A stretch of DNA of 64,000 bases from an uncultured Vampirovibrio sp. (GCA_910577515.1 CAJTLW010000010.1:21495-85494), one strand, 5' to 3'; numbered from the stretch's first letter, positions 8,864-18,600 are shown. Translations and numbers: made by a program. Notes: generated from the letters alone by a model not told the origin.

Positions 8864-10189
8864 CTAAAGGATAACATCATTTTGAACTAATTGTTCGTAA
8901 GTTTCCCTCTTAACTATAATATCAGATTGGGAATTATTTACAAGTATCATTTTCGGTTTCAAAACCCTGTTATAATTGCTTGACATAGAATACCCGTAAG
9001 CGCCTGTATTAAAGACACAAAGCACATCTCCGGGCTCAGGCGAATTTAATTCTATATCTTTAATTAAAATATCCCCTGATTCGCAAAATCTTCCTGCCAC
9101 AGTCACCTTTTGCGGCTTATTTTCAGGTTTTCCGTTTGCAATCACAGCTTCATATTTTGCCCCATACATTGAAGGGCGCGGATTATCTGCCATACCACCA
9201 TCCACTGCAACATATTTTCTGCCGTTTGGCACCTGTTTAGAAGAACCTACGGTATAAAGTGTAACCCCTGCCGTACCTACAATAGAGCGTCCCGGCTCAA
9301 TAAATAAAACCGGCTCTTCCATATCATACATTTCTGAATGGTCTTTAACAGACTTTTTAATAACATCTGCTATTTCAAACACAGATGGCGGGCAATCAGC
9401 TTCTGTATAAGTAATTCCAAGCCCTCCGCCAATATTCATTTCGTTTAATTTGAGGTTAAATTTATCATTAATTCGTTTTAATTCGCGCATTAAAACACCG
9501 ATTTCATCATAATATACTTTTGTTTCAAAAATTTGTGAACCAATATGCGCATGAAGCCCTGTTATTTCAAGGTTTGTAAACTCTTTTAAAATTAATTCAA
9601 CCGCTTCATCAACCTGCACCAAATCAAACCCGAATTTTGAATCAAGATGCCCTGTTTGTATGTATTCATGCGTATGACACTCAATCCCTGGTGTGATGCG
9701 CAATAGCACCTTTTGCACCTTATCAAAAGATTTTGCAACCTCATTTAGCAAAGATAATTCCAAAAAATTATCAACGCTTACCCTGCCTACACCCAATTCC
9801 AGTGCAAGAAGCAGTTCATCCGTTGTTTTATTATTACCGTTAAACGTTGTCATTTCCATATTTACACCCGCTTTATGCACGGTATAAATTTCACCGCCTG
9901 AAACAACATCAAAACCAAAACCTTCAGAATGCAGAATTTTAGCTATTTGTGCGGTCATCAGGGCTTTTGAAGCATACATCATATTGATGTTTTTATAATC
10001 CTTAAAAGCTTCCTTGTATTCCCTTGCAATGGTACGGAGGGTAACTTCATCCATTACATATAAAGGCGTACCGTACTTTTCAACCAAATCAACCGTATCA
10101 CACCCTGATATTTCAAGGTTTCCCTTTTCATTAATTCTTGTATTTAAAGGTCTTATATTTTGATTAACCGTAACAGGCTCAGTAGACAT
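8864..10189 (-). CDS. lysA: Diaminopimelate decarboxylase
   Basis: LysA makes L-lysine from meso-diaminopimelate using pyridoxal phosphate. The 441-residue protein has the PLP lysine in Y-A-S-K-A-L (K75). It also has the glycine-rich phosphate loop G-G-G-L-G-I, the E-P-G-R-S segment and the catalytic cysteine in G-R-F-C-E-S-G-D. An AAGGAG ribosome site precedes the ATG. There is no lysine riboswitch-like leader in the short 76-bp space shared with the divergent exporter gene. It probably drives cdaA expression as well, since cdaA follows after 28 bp. Confidence 0.95.
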   Translation of the reverse strand: MSTEPVTVNQNIRPLNTRINEKGNLEISGCDTVDLVEKYGTPLYVMDEVTLRTIAREYKEAFKDYKNINMMYASKALMTAQIAKILHSEGFGFDVVSGGEIYTVHKAGVNMEMTTFNGNNKTTDELLLALELGVGRVSVDNFLELSLLNEVAKSFDKVQKVLLRITPGIECHTHEYIQTGHLDSKFGFDLVQVDEAVELILKEFTNLEITGLHAHIGSQIFETKVYYDEIGVLMRELKRINDKFNLKLNEMNIGGGLGITYTEADCPPSVFEIADVIKKSVKDHSEMYDMEEPVLFIEPGRSIVGTAGVTLYTVGSSKQVPNGRKYVAVDGGMADNPRPSMYGAKYEAVIANGKPENKPQKVTVAGRFCESGDILIKDIELNSPEPGDVLCVFNTGAYGYSMSSNYNRVLKPKMILVNNSQSDIIVKRETYEQLVQNDVIL

Positions 10190-10265
10190 TATCTTTTTAA
10201 CTCCTTGCTAAATCTTTGTGATAATTGTAACATAAAGATATTCAAGTTTAAAAAAGGAAAAAATT

Positions 10266-11330
10266 TTGGCAAATATTAATACAGGCGAAAACGCTGAAAA
10301 AACAAGTATTTTAACTTATAAAAACATTATTTTTGCAATAATGCTTATTTTGGTTTTAATTTTTATATCAAATATTGCAGAAATAGCCATAATGCTGTTT
10401 GTAGCCTTTATTATCACCTGCGCTATCGACCCTGTTGTTAATTTTTTACAAAAATATATGCCGCGTGTATTGGCTGTATCCCTTGTGCTGCTTGCAATTA
10501 TAGGATGTATGCTGCTCATTTTTATTCCGCTTTTATCTATTACAATTGAACAGACAACAATTTTTATAAAGAGCCTTCCAGCCTATATTCAAGGTTTTCA
10601 GGAATTTTTACACACAAACCATTTTGGAATTTTAATTTCAAAATATATAAACCCCGATGCAATAAACACTGCAAATGCCGATATAACAAACATTACAGGG
10701 GAGATTTTATCAAGAGGCGCAGATATTTCAAAACTCATTATAAATTCCATAACAAGCTCTATTGCAGTAACCATAATGGTTTTCTATTTTTCTTATGACG
10801 AAGCACACATGAAAAAAAGATTTTTAGAATTTTTCCCGCCGAAATTTAAGGAAAAGGCCGAAAGCATTATGGATTCTATCAAAACAAAAGTCGGAGGATA
10901 TGTATTCGCTCAGGCTTTGTCTATGATTATCGTAGGGCTGCTTTCATTTATCGGATTATTGATTATAGGCAACCAGCACGCTCTTTTAATCGGCTTTTTA
11001 GCGTGTATACTTGATATTATCCCCGTTATTGGCGCTACAGTTGCTGTGGGCGTTGCATTTTACACTGCTTTAAGCGGCGGGTTATTCTATGTAATTTTAA
11101 CATTGGTTATAATGCTTGTTGCTCAATGGCTGCAAAATCAGATATTCAGGCCGATTTTGTTTGGTAAGTTTATGGATACCCACCCGCTTTTAATCATTGT
11201 TTCCCTTCTTATAGGGGCTAAATTTATGGGTTTCTGGGGAGTTGTTCTTGCACCCGCCATGGTAAGTATAGTGTGTGTTTTAGTAGACGAACTCTATATT
11301 AAGCCTATAAATGTTAAGGAAAAATTATAA
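10266..11330 (+). CDS. AI-2E family (PerM/TqsA-like) membrane transporter
   Basis: This 354-residue protein has the layout of the AI-2E transporter family. It has two hydrophobic hairpins in the first 100 residues, a soluble middle part (about 105-170), and four or five further membrane helices including G-L-L-S-F-I-G-L-L-I-I-G and the family-typical D-I-I-P-V-I-G-A. The C-terminal motif G-K-F-M-D-T-H-P-L-L-I-I corresponds to the conserved G...hPlllll segment. Substrates vary in the family (autoinducer-2, ions, peptides), so none is assigned. It starts at a TTG with AAAGGA upstream. The radical SAM gene begins 5 bp after its stop, so they form an operon. Confidence 0.85.
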   Translation: MANINTGENAEKTSILTYKNIIFAIMLILVLIFISNIAEIAIMLFVAFIITCAIDPVVNFLQKYMPRVLAVSLVLLAIIGCMLLIFIPLLSITIEQTTIFIKSLPAYIQGFQEFLHTNHFGILISKYINPDAINTANADITNITGEILSRGADISKLIINSITSSIAVTIMVFYFSYDEAHMKKRFLEFFPPKFKEKAESIMDSIKTKVGGYVFAQALSMIIVGLLSFIGLLIIGNQHALLIGFLACILDIIPVIGATVAVGVAFYTALSGGLFYVILTLVIMLVAQWLQNQIFRPILFGKFMDTHPLLIIVSLLIGAKFMGFWGVVLAPAMVSIVCVLVDELYIKPINVKEKL

Positions 11331-11335
11331 GAATA

Positions 11336-12886
11336 ATGGAAAAATTTCTATACGAAAGATTAAAAAATAAAAATCCAAAAATTAATGTCTGGTTCGCTTT
11401 TCCGGCTCCTGAAAGTCTTGGAATGTCGTCTTTAGGGTATTTATCTATATTTAAGCAAATTGATTTAATGGAAGATGTTTTTGTAGAAAGAATTTTTTCC
11501 GATACAAAAATTACTGCGGCAAATCCTGAAAACCTTTCTGTGATAGGGTTTTCAAACTCTTTTGAAATTGATATTTTAACAATTTTAAAAATGCTTTCAA
11601 AATATAATATTCCGCCTCTTTCTAAAGACAGAAGCGAAGATTGCCCGCTTATATTCGCCGGAGGCCCAGTCCTCACTGCAAATCCCATTCCTTTTGAAGA
11701 ATTTTATGATTTTATAAGCATAGGCGATGCCAAAACCACATTTGACAATATCTTTAAGGTTCTTGTCGAAAAAAAAGATGAATCAAGGGAGGCAAAACTT
11801 CAGGCACTGTCTGAAATTGAGGGTGTTTGGGTTCCAAAATACGGAAAAGAAAAACCTGTTAAAAAAATAACAGATACTCTTGAAGAACCGCTTTATACCC
11901 CAATTTTAAGTGATAAAAGCTATTTTAAGGATACTTTTATAATTGAAATTGAGCGCGGATGCCCGAAAACCTGCAATTTCTGCATTGCAAGCTGGCTAAA
12001 CCTGCCTGTAAGGTATACTCCGCTTGAAAAAATTATTGGAGCTATTGATTTTGGGCTGCAACATACAAGAAAAATTGCTCTCTTGGGTGCTTATGTCGCA
12101 GGTCATCCGGATTTTGACAAAATTTTAGAATACATAAGAGAAAAAAATAAAACAGCTCCTGTTGAACTCACGTTATCCTCGCTTCGGGCGGACCTTACAA
12201 GCGAAAATGTGATAAAAACGCTGGTTGAATGCGGGCAAAAAACCGCGACAATAGCGGTTGAGGCAGGAAGTGAGCGGCTTAGAAGGGTTATAAATAAAGA
12301 CTTAACAGATGAACAGATTTTAAAAACCGTTGAAACTGCGCGGCTTTACGGGTTAAAAGGGCTTAAAATCTATGCTATGGTAGGACTTCCGACAGAAACA
12401 AATGAAGATATTGATGCACTTATAAATTTAATGAAGCGTATAAAGGCTACAAATAAAGGTTTTGAGCTGACATTAAGCGTAAGTTCCTTTATACCAAAGG
12501 CGCATACTCCTTTTCAGTGGTCAAAAAAGGCTGATAGCAAGGAATTAGACGTTAAATTGGCACATTTAAAAAATCAAATTTCAAAGATTGGCATAAATGT
12601 ACGCCCTACAAGCATTGAATGGGATTTAATACAATCAATCCTTTCCCGCGCAAGCTTTTCCCTTGCTTCATATATCCTAAAAGTCATTGAGAACGGGGGT
12701 AATTTGGGTGCATTTAAGCAAACATGGCGTAAAATGGCAAAAAGCGGTATTTTGCCGGAGCTAAATTCATACGCCGCGCAACCAATCAGTGAAAACCCTG
12801 ATAGCAAGCTGCCTTGGGAATTTATTTGCGTTACAGATAAGGAAATACTGAAAAAGCGCCTTAACGACGCTTTAAAATCTAGCTAA
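11336..12886 (+). CDS. Radical SAM protein with B12-binding-like N-terminal region
   Basis: The 516-residue protein has an N-terminal cobalamin-binding-like Rossmann region (about residues 20-145, including G-F-S-N-S-F-E-I-D and F-A-G-G-P). A radical SAM domain with the cluster motif C-P-K-T-C-N-F-C (C209, C213, C216) follows. Conserved radical SAM segments V-E-A-G-S-E-R-L and V-G-L-P-T-E-T-N-E-D are present. The closest architecture I know is the uncharacterised class related to TIGR03960-type proteins, which are often paired with ribonuclease E-linked genes; that pairing is not seen here. The substrate is unknown. It follows the AI-2E-type gene by 5 bp. Confidence 0.8.
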   Translation: MEKFLYERLKNKNPKINVWFAFPAPESLGMSSLGYLSIFKQIDLMEDVFVERIFSDTKITAANPENLSVIGFSNSFEIDILTILKMLSKYNIPPLSKDRSEDCPLIFAGGPVLTANPIPFEEFYDFISIGDAKTTFDNIFKVLVEKKDESREAKLQALSEIEGVWVPKYGKEKPVKKITDTLEEPLYTPILSDKSYFKDTFIIEIERGCPKTCNFCIASWLNLPVRYTPLEKIIGAIDFGLQHTRKIALLGAYVAGHPDFDKILEYIREKNKTAPVELTLSSLRADLTSENVIKTLVECGQKTATIAVEAGSERLRRVINKDLTDEQILKTVETARLYGLKGLKIYAMVGLPTETNEDIDALINLMKRIKATNKGFELTLSVSSFIPKAHTPFQWSKKADSKELDVKLAHLKNQISKIGINVRPTSIEWDLIQSILSRASFSLASYILKVIENGGNLGAFKQTWRKMAKSGILPELNSYAAQPISENPDSKLPWEFICVTDKEILKKRLNDALKSS

Positions 12887-12915
12887 ATCAAGGATTTATG
12901 ATGTTTATGCTTATT

Positions 12916-13437
12916 TTATGACAGACCTGCTGATGCCTTGTTATAGCTTGCAAGGAGCTGCATTGAGCTAAATGTAGATACAGAATCTGCATTGGTACCG
13001 CTGATTTTCACTCCTGATGCAATGAAAAGCGTTTCAACAAGGTCGATTAGGCTCATATATTTAGCGTATTCACTCTCACTGCCTGCCTTTTCAACCTTAG
13101 CAACAAGATGTTCCATTATTTCAACAAAATCTTCTTCAGCGTTCCCCGAAGGGCTAAGCCCCAACTGGTACATGATACTATACCAGGCGTGAGAAACCTG
13201 TGCTGCTTGGGTTTCAGTTGTTTCTTTATCCTCAGACAGACTTTTTAAGCCATTTATCGCCGTTTCGGTCTGAATTTTCCTTAATTTAGCAAGATCTTTT
13301 TGCGCGTCCCCTGTAGATTTCACGCCAAATTTGGCAAGTAAATTACTCACAGAATTATATTCTGAAACGGTTGCGTTCAAAAAGTAATTTATTTGCTCCT
13401 GATACAGACTGGAAGCTGTTATCGGGGAAATTGACAT
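12916..13437 (-). CDS. Hypothetical helical protein, 173 aa
   Basis: The protein begins M-S-I-S-P-I-T-A-S-S, which echoes the polar M-x-I-x-P/S-I start of the tagged proteins, but it lacks the F-x-G box. Two similar halves are visible. Each has a short L-L-A-K-F-G-V-K-S-T-G-D-A or Q-L-G-L-S-P-S-G-N-A-E element followed by an acidic helix, which suggests an internal duplication. The C-terminus is Ser/Ala-rich. No membrane segment or known family is recognised. It is convergent to the radical SAM gene and divergent from cobO. Confidence 0.6.
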   Translation of the reverse strand: MSISPITASSLYQEQINYFLNATVSEYNSVSNLLAKFGVKSTGDAQKDLAKLRKIQTETAINGLKSLSEDKETTETQAAQVSHAWYSIMYQLGLSPSGNAEEDFVEIMEHLVAKVEKAGSESEYAKYMSLIDLVETLFIASGVKISGTNADSVSTFSSMQLLASYNKASAGLS

Positions 13438-13582
13438 AGGGAAAAATTACCTTTAATTAATTTGCCTAATATAGAATATTCCACACTTTTTATGTTTTTA
13501 AACATAATCTAAAACACACATTCCACAAGGGTATTAGCCATTTAACAATATTCAGAAAAAATTTTTGTGATAAAATTTTTAT

Positions 13583-14152
13583 ATGGATACTGAAAATTTA
13601 CACAATCCCTGTTTCAATAAAATCGGCTATATACAGGTTTATACAGGAGATGGCAAGGGGAAAACCACCGCCAGCCTGGGTTTAGCGCTTCGCGCTTTAG
13701 GACGGGGATGGAAAGTTTTAATTGTGATGTTTACAAAAGGCGGCTCCAATTATGGTGAAATCCATTCATTTGCAAGCCTTTCAGACGATATTAAAAACCG
13801 TTTTAAGGTGGTAAATGCAGGTCTTACCAGAATTGTTTATAAAGATAACGTTAATGAAGATGATAAGGCTGAAATTCAGACAGGGTGGGAGCTTGCTAAG
13901 AATGCAATAAAAAATTGTGAATATGAACTTGTAATTCTTGATGAAGCCAATATAGCTCTGGATTTAGGGCTTATAGACCTTGAAGATATGCTTAAAACCT
14001 TGAAAAATAAGCCCAAAGGGGTTGAAATTGTGCTTACCGGGCGCAACGCACCTCAAGAAATTATAGAAACAGCACACCTTGTTTCTGAGATAAAACCCGT
14101 AAAACATTACTGGGACATAGGTGTTGAAGCAAGAGAAGGGGTGGAATATTGA
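13583..14152 (+). CDS. cobO: Cob(I)yrinic acid a,c-diamide adenosyltransferase
   Basis: This enzyme adds the adenosyl group to corrinoids during B12 synthesis or salvage. The 189-residue protein has the P-loop G-D-G-K-G-K-T-T near residues 23-30 and the CobA-family segments A-L-R-A-L-G-R-G, V-I-L-D-E-A-N and L-T-G-R-N-A-P. No Shine-Dalgarno site is present; a TAAAAT hexamer ends 6 nt before the ATG, so the message may be leaderless. Its last codons overlap the start of the MCE gene by 4 bp. The only other B12-related gene in view is the B12-binding-like radical SAM gene nearby. Confidence 0.93.
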   Translation: MDTENLHNPCFNKIGYIQVYTGDGKGKTTASLGLALRALGRGWKVLIVMFTKGGSNYGEIHSFASLSDDIKNRFKVVNAGLTRIVYKDNVNEDDKAEIQTGWELAKNAIKNCEYELVILDEANIALDLGLIDLEDMLKTLKNKPKGVEIVLTGRNAPQEIIETAHLVSEIKPVKHYWDIGVEAREGVEY

Positions 14153-14793
14153 AAAAAAACCGCATAATTGAGATATTAATCCTTCTAACATTACTATTTA
14201 TCGGAATTTTTGGCGCTCTTCAAATTTATTATCATACAGTTGTAAAGCCAAACCTTTACACTATAAGGTTTCATGACATTGATAGTATCATAAAAGGCTC
14301 TCCTGTACGGTTTATGGGCATTATAGTAGGGCATGTGCGCAACCTACAAAGGAAAGACGACGTTATTTTGTGCGAAATTTTTGTTACAAAACCCAACACA
14401 AGAATTCCTGATGGAGCAGTTGCAAAAGTAGAGTATAATGGGCTTGGCGGGTCAAAGTCGATTGAAATTATGCCGCCAAAAACCGAAAACTCTGACGTAC
14501 AGGGAATTATAGCAACAGAGGCACTTAGAATCACTGATATGGTCGAGGCTTTCAAAGATTTAAGAGAGGTTTTGGTTTGCATTAAGCAATTTGTGGAAGG
14601 AATGACCCCTGAAAGCACAATGGGCGCGGTTAATTCCATTTCACAAATGCCGGATTTTACGATAGAAGCAAACAAAACTCTTGATAAAATGCAAAAAGAG
14701 CAAATTGAAACCAACAAAAAACTGCATAAATTCGGCATTTTTCAGAAAGATATTGAAAATTCTGTGGATAAAATTTTGAAGTATAAAAATTAA
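14149..14793 (+). CDS. MCE/MlaD-domain membrane protein
   Basis: The 214-residue protein has an N-terminal membrane anchor (I-L-I-L-L-T-L-L-F-I-G-I-F) followed by one MCE domain. The domain's hallmark segment is I-K-G-S-P-V-R-F-M-G-I-I-V-G, with K-V-E-Y-N-G-L-G-G-S-K-S-I-E-I further on. A helical tail rich in Lys and Gln follows. MlaD-type proteins form hexameric rings that carry lipids between the inner and outer membranes, which fits a Gram-negative envelope. It starts at a TTG that overlaps the cobO stop (TTGA). The usual MlaE/MlaF partners are not adjacent, so the coupling to cobO is unexpected. Its stop overlaps the convergent gene by 4 bp. Confidence 0.85.
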   Translation: MKKNRIIEILILLTLLFIGIFGALQIYYHTVVKPNLYTIRFHDIDSIIKGSPVRFMGIIVGHVRNLQRKDDVILCEIFVTKPNTRIPDGAVAKVEYNGLGGSKSIEIMPPKTENSDVQGIIATEALRITDMVEAFKDLREVLVCIKQFVEGMTPESTMGAVNSISQMPDFTIEANKTLDKMQKEQIETNKKLHKFGIFQKDIENSVDKILKYKN

Positions 14794-14996
14794 TCTTTGG
14801 CGTATACCTTGTCGCAATCTGCGAAAACACCTTTTTCAAAGCTTTTTTTATATTTATTTTTATACTCATTTTCTAAAATTTCAGACATATCAGTGAGCTT
14901 TCTTTTCAAGCCGCAGAGCTTAGTAGTAGCAGCATCAACTTCTTTATAAAGCTTATCCAATTCTGAATATAAACATTCGTAGAAAATTTTTTTCAT
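14790..14996 (-). CDS. Small coiled-coil protein, 68 aa
   Basis: The product is a short charged helix-former: M-K-K-I-F-Y-E-C-L-Y-S-E-L-D-K-L-Y-K-E-V-D, with heptad-like Leu spacing and two further cysteines. It has no membrane segment. It converges on the MCE gene and shares 4 bp (TTAA) with it. An AAAAAGGAAT sequence upstream of the ATG is the probable ribosome site. No known family is recognised. Confidence 0.55.
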   Translation of the reverse strand: MKKIFYECLYSELDKLYKEVDAATTKLCGLKRKLTDMSEILENEYKNKYKKSFEKGVFADCDKVYAKD

Positions 14997-15088
14997 AATA
15001 AATTCCTTTTTATATTAATACTGCTCTATTATTATTATCTATATTGATACTAGAGTACTCACGGTCAATTATACACTATAATCAAAAA

Positions 15089-15307
15089 ATGGACAAGGAT
15101 TTTGTTTTAAAAGTAGGTAAAAACATTCGTAAATACAGGGAAAACAAGGGTTTTTCCCAATTTAAGCTTGCAATTGAATCAGATGTCACCCCAGGTGCTA
15201 TCGCAAATATTGAACATGCAAGAAGCGATACAACTTTAACAAGAATTAATGCCATAGCCAAAGCCCTTGATATAGAGCCTTATAAGCTTTTACAGTTTGA
15301 TGAATAA
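15089..15307 (+). CDS. XRE-family helix-turn-helix regulator, 72 aa
   Basis: The frame extends upstream to a TTG at 15044, but the ATG at 15089 fits the family start (M-D-K-D-F-V-L-K-V-G-K-N-I-R). It has TATAAT exactly 6 nt upstream, pointing to a leaderless transcript. The HTH runs through F-S-Q-F-K-L-A-I-E-S-D-V-T-P-G-A-I-A-N-I-E (about residues 25-45). There is no extra domain. It lies directly upstream of the structured RNA / hydrophobic peptide locus in the same direction, so it may regulate it; that is inference. Confidence 0.85.
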   Translation: MDKDFVLKVGKNIRKYRENKGFSQFKLAIESDVTPGAIANIEHARSDTTLTRINAIAKALDIEPYKLLQFDE

Positions 15308-15330
15308 CTGTTCCTGCTCCGCAAATAGGA

Positions 15331-15358
15331 TTGAAATTTGGGGCAAATGTTGTATAAT
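15331..15358 (+). promoter_or_regulatory. Sigma-70-type promoter of a small RNA
   Basis: TTGAAA at 15331-15336 and TATAAT at 15353-15358 are separated by 16 bp. This is the clearest two-box promoter in the window. Confidence 0.75.
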
Positions 15359-15363
15359 GAAAA

Positions 15364-15476
15364 TATAGGGGGAAACCCCAACCAAGTGCTAGTTGATTGA
15401 GGCTTCACTTCGTACCCTATAGCCAAATTAATAATAATTTAATGACCGCTATAATGACCGTTATGGCGGTCTTTAT
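15364..15476 (+). ncRNA. Candidate structured small RNA of about 115 nt
   Basis: A strong promoter lies 5' and a Rho-independent terminator lies at 15444-15471 (11-bp stem GACCGCTATAA/TTATGGCGGTC with one G-U pair, 6-nt loop, then TTTATTATT). Within the RNA, TATAGGG (15364-15370) can pair with CCCTATA (15415-15421) to close the 5' domain. A GGGG-AAA-CCCC hairpin (about 15369-15379) competes with it, which hints at two alternative folds. I do not recognise it as a known RNA family. An open frame for a hydrophobic peptide begins at the terminator stem, so the terminator may instead be part of a coding leader. This whole 357-bp stretch has no other gene. Confidence 0.5.
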
Positions 15477-15576
15477 TATTCTTATAGCCATTTTATCCCT
15501 CCTTTCTGTCTATTTCTTCGTAAAATACGTGTGCAGAGGAGGGTTTTGGGTACTTACCCTTAGATATTTATATTAG
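15442..15576 (+). CDS. Possible hydrophobic small peptide (type I toxin-like), 44 aa
   Basis: An ATG at 15442 opens a 44-codon frame with one long hydrophobic segment (V-F-I-I-L-I-A-I-L-S-L-L-S-V-Y-F-F) followed by a Lys/Arg/Tyr-containing tail. That size and layout are those of type I toxin or holin-like membrane peptides. Against it, no Shine-Dalgarno site precedes the ATG, and the first codons coincide with a terminator-like stem. It could be translated from the ATG at 15454 instead. It sits behind an XRE gene and a structured leader, as toxin genes often do. Treat it as a candidate only. Confidence 0.3.
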   Translation: MTAIMTVMAVFIILIAILSLLSVYFFVKYVCRGGFWVLTLRYLY

Positions 15577-15603
15577 TATATTTTTCAATATGTGTCCAAC
15601 AAC

Positions 15604-15638
15604 ATAAAAAAACGGGCGCAAAGGTTACTAATGCGCCC
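15604..15638 (-). terminator. Terminator of the first glycine-rich gene
   Basis: Read on the minus strand, GGGCGCA and TGCGCCC pair around an 11-nt loop and are followed by GTTTTTTT. Confidence 0.85.
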
Positions 15639-15664
15639 TTTCAGAAAAGTTGTTCATCGTAAAT

Positions 15665-18600
15665 TTATTTTTTTATCCATTCAAGAATAATTTTGCCATC
15701 AGAGCCTGCACCGCCTGATATTGGGTTGCTTGTTTCGCTGCTGTTTAGGGTTGCAGTTGTGCTGTATCTTATTGCAGCTCCTCCGCCGCCTGAAGCTATC
15801 CCGCTTGCCGGCTTGCCATTTGCGTTTTCTCCTGTGTCCTGTATACCGCCTTTTCCGCCTGTTCCTTTCAGCGCTTCCGCCCCTAATTTTTTGGAGTATT
15901 GCGACAATGAAGCAGGTATAATATAGGCAGCGCCTTCCCCGCCGGTGATTTTATCGGCGGAAACCTTGCCCGCAATGCCTTTTGAGCATACACTTGTATT
16001 ATTAATATAATTTCTTCCGCCTACTTTGCATTCGCTTGAAATGGAGCCTGCTATGCCGTTTATGAGTTCATTTGCGCCATTTATAGTCGTGCTTCCGCCG
16101 CCTCCGCCTCCGCCCGCTCTTATACCACCTGTACATGCATTATTATTGCCGGAGCAGCCAAACACTGTTATGCCGCCGCTTTTAGCCCCTGTTACCGTGT
16201 TATTTGATACGAAAGCTCCTGCTCCGCCTTTCCCTATTCGAAATCTAATAACATCCCCGGGAATTACATCTAAACCTGAAATTATTGTATTACCTGATGC
16301 TCCGCCGCCGCCTGTGCCATTTTCAGCGCGTTTATAGGCTTCTGTTGCCGTATCCCAAAACATATTCCAGCTCAACCTTGCATATCCACCAGAGCCTTTA
16401 CCGCCATTTGAAAGTCCATATCCGCCTCCGCCTCCGCAACCATAGCCTGAGGCATCACCCCCTGCGGGGCTATCCTTCGTTCCTCCTTTACCAGGGGTAC
16501 ATTTAAACCATGGAGTTGTTATAGTACCTCCGGCACCACCTGTTGTGCCATTTGCAAATGTGTGTTTTTGTAAAATAATTGTTTGTGTTCCTTCTGCATC
16601 ACCTGCATTATGCCCGTGAGTGTTTGAAAAACCTATGCTGCTATAGTTAATATATCTATAATTGACACCATCGGTTGACCACCCTTGACATCCATAATAC
16701 GGGTTGTGCTCCTTATCAAAAATTTCTCCTGTATATGAACCACCATATAATCCATAACCATATCTGTCGTTATTGTGTATTCTTGCTGTACTTAACAAAG
16801 TTTCCCCGTTACCATATATTTCAGTCACATAATCATCATATAGGCTCCGTGCAGGATCTTCACCTTTCCCAAGTGTAGGCAATACAATTTCTCCAAATCC
16901 GTCGGATTTTTTATCTATTCTGCCTTTTATTCCGCCTGTCTGTCCAGAGCCTATTTTTATGGTTAATATCTGATTTTCCGTAATTTTTGTTATAGGCTGA
17001 ATAGGTACAAACTGTCCTCCGCCTCCCCCTGAACCCCCGGGGCCATAATCAAGATACTTAACTGTGATGGCTCCGTCATATCCGCTTGTTCCATTTCCCC
17101 TATTTGCACTTGAAGCTGTTCCGCCTCCACAATAGTTTCCTCCCCATATAGTTGAAACTTTACCACCATTAAAAATCGTCCCGCTCACCCCGCCTTTTCC
17201 ACCATAGCCTCCCGTGTATGGCGAATGACTATATCCACCACCTGTCCCGCCCCCATTGCCGCCGCCACCGCCACCGCCTGAAAATAGTATTCCAGCATCA
17301 GGTGTATCAATGTGTACAGTTCCTGCGCCTCCGCCTCCACCGCCACCAATATTAAATAATTCACTTGCTCCTTGTTTTATTAAAGTTGCACCGCCACCAC
17401 CGCCGCCTGCCCCTGTAGATGCTGATGACCCGCCTCCACCTCCTTCGGAACCGCCGCCTGCTCCGCTTCCTCCACCAAGCGTTGTGACGTACGTTAATCC
17501 GTTTGCGAAAGTACCCCACAAACCTGAATTGCCACCGTTTCCACCAATTGTACCTTTGCCTCCAGTAATGCTTTCTGTATATGCATTAGACCCGTTTCCA
17601 CCGACACCTCTATCCCCGCTTCCGCCGGTAGAAAATAAAGCTCCGGTAACAGTATTAACTGCTGTATAACCACCATCGCCCCCGGGATAAGAACCAGCAA
17701 CCCGAGCCGCACTACCGCCTTCTTTTCCCCCTGCGCCCCCGCCATAAGGTCTTGCACCACCACCTGTTACGTAGGAGTCATTTCCCCCGCCGCCGCCTCC
17801 GCCGCCGCCAATAAAAATATTTGCAGCAGAAGAATTATTTAATGTTGCAACTTGGTTTTGTACATAACCTCCAGAACCCCCGCCCCCACTTTTTGATGCA
17901 TCGATAATATATCCAGATGTACCGCTTCCTGCTCCACCCCCACCACCTCCACAGGCTGTAACAAGAATATTCTTGCCTCTTGCAGTTTCAGGAACAGTCC
18001 ACGTGCCTGTAGCATTAGATAATACAGTTAATTTTTTTGTATCAGTTTGATTTGTTACGCCGCCATTACCTGATGTTACAAATGTATGTTCTGCCAATGT
18101 CTGCCCGCCTGCACCTCCACCTGCACCGCCTGAAATCAGGGTAGCTTCAAGCTTGTTTACCATAGCAGGAACTGTAAAACTATTTGTGCTTCCTGTAGTT
18201 GTGTATTCCGTGAAACCTGCTGTCGGGGCTGTTCCGCCTCCTCCGCCTGCACCGATTGCAATAACTTTTAATTGGTAAACGTCATTTGGCACAACAAAAG
18301 TGCCTTCACAATATTCACCTGTTATATTGCCTTTTGAATCATATTCATATCCTGTTTCCGTACATACGGCAGTTTGTTCGTTCATACCAAAGGTAAGCTC
18401 TTTTACAATCGTCTCACCATCGCTAAAATTAACGTTACTGTTTACAGTAAGGGATTCATTCATGCGGCGGGTTACAACAGGAGCAAGGGCCGCAAGCAAT
18501 AATGATGCAACAAGTAAAGCCATAAGCATTTCAATAAGGGAGAAAGCAGGTTTTCTGGATTGCTTCGGTCGTACCTCCCTCGCAATAACAGAGGGAATAT

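Noticed and set aside
10190..10265. Lysine riboswitch before lysA
   Set aside because: The 76-bp divergent spacer is too short and shows no such structure.
12916..13437. Counting the 173-aa protein as tagged
   Set aside because: Its M-S-I-S-P-I start is similar, but there is no F-x-G box in the first 40 residues.
17256..17669. Long Pro/Ala-rich open frames opposite the glycine-rich genes (also 54631-54918, 16026-16337)
   Set aside because: Runs of GGN codons read as CCN proline on the other strand. The frames have no ribosome site and are shadows of glycine runs.
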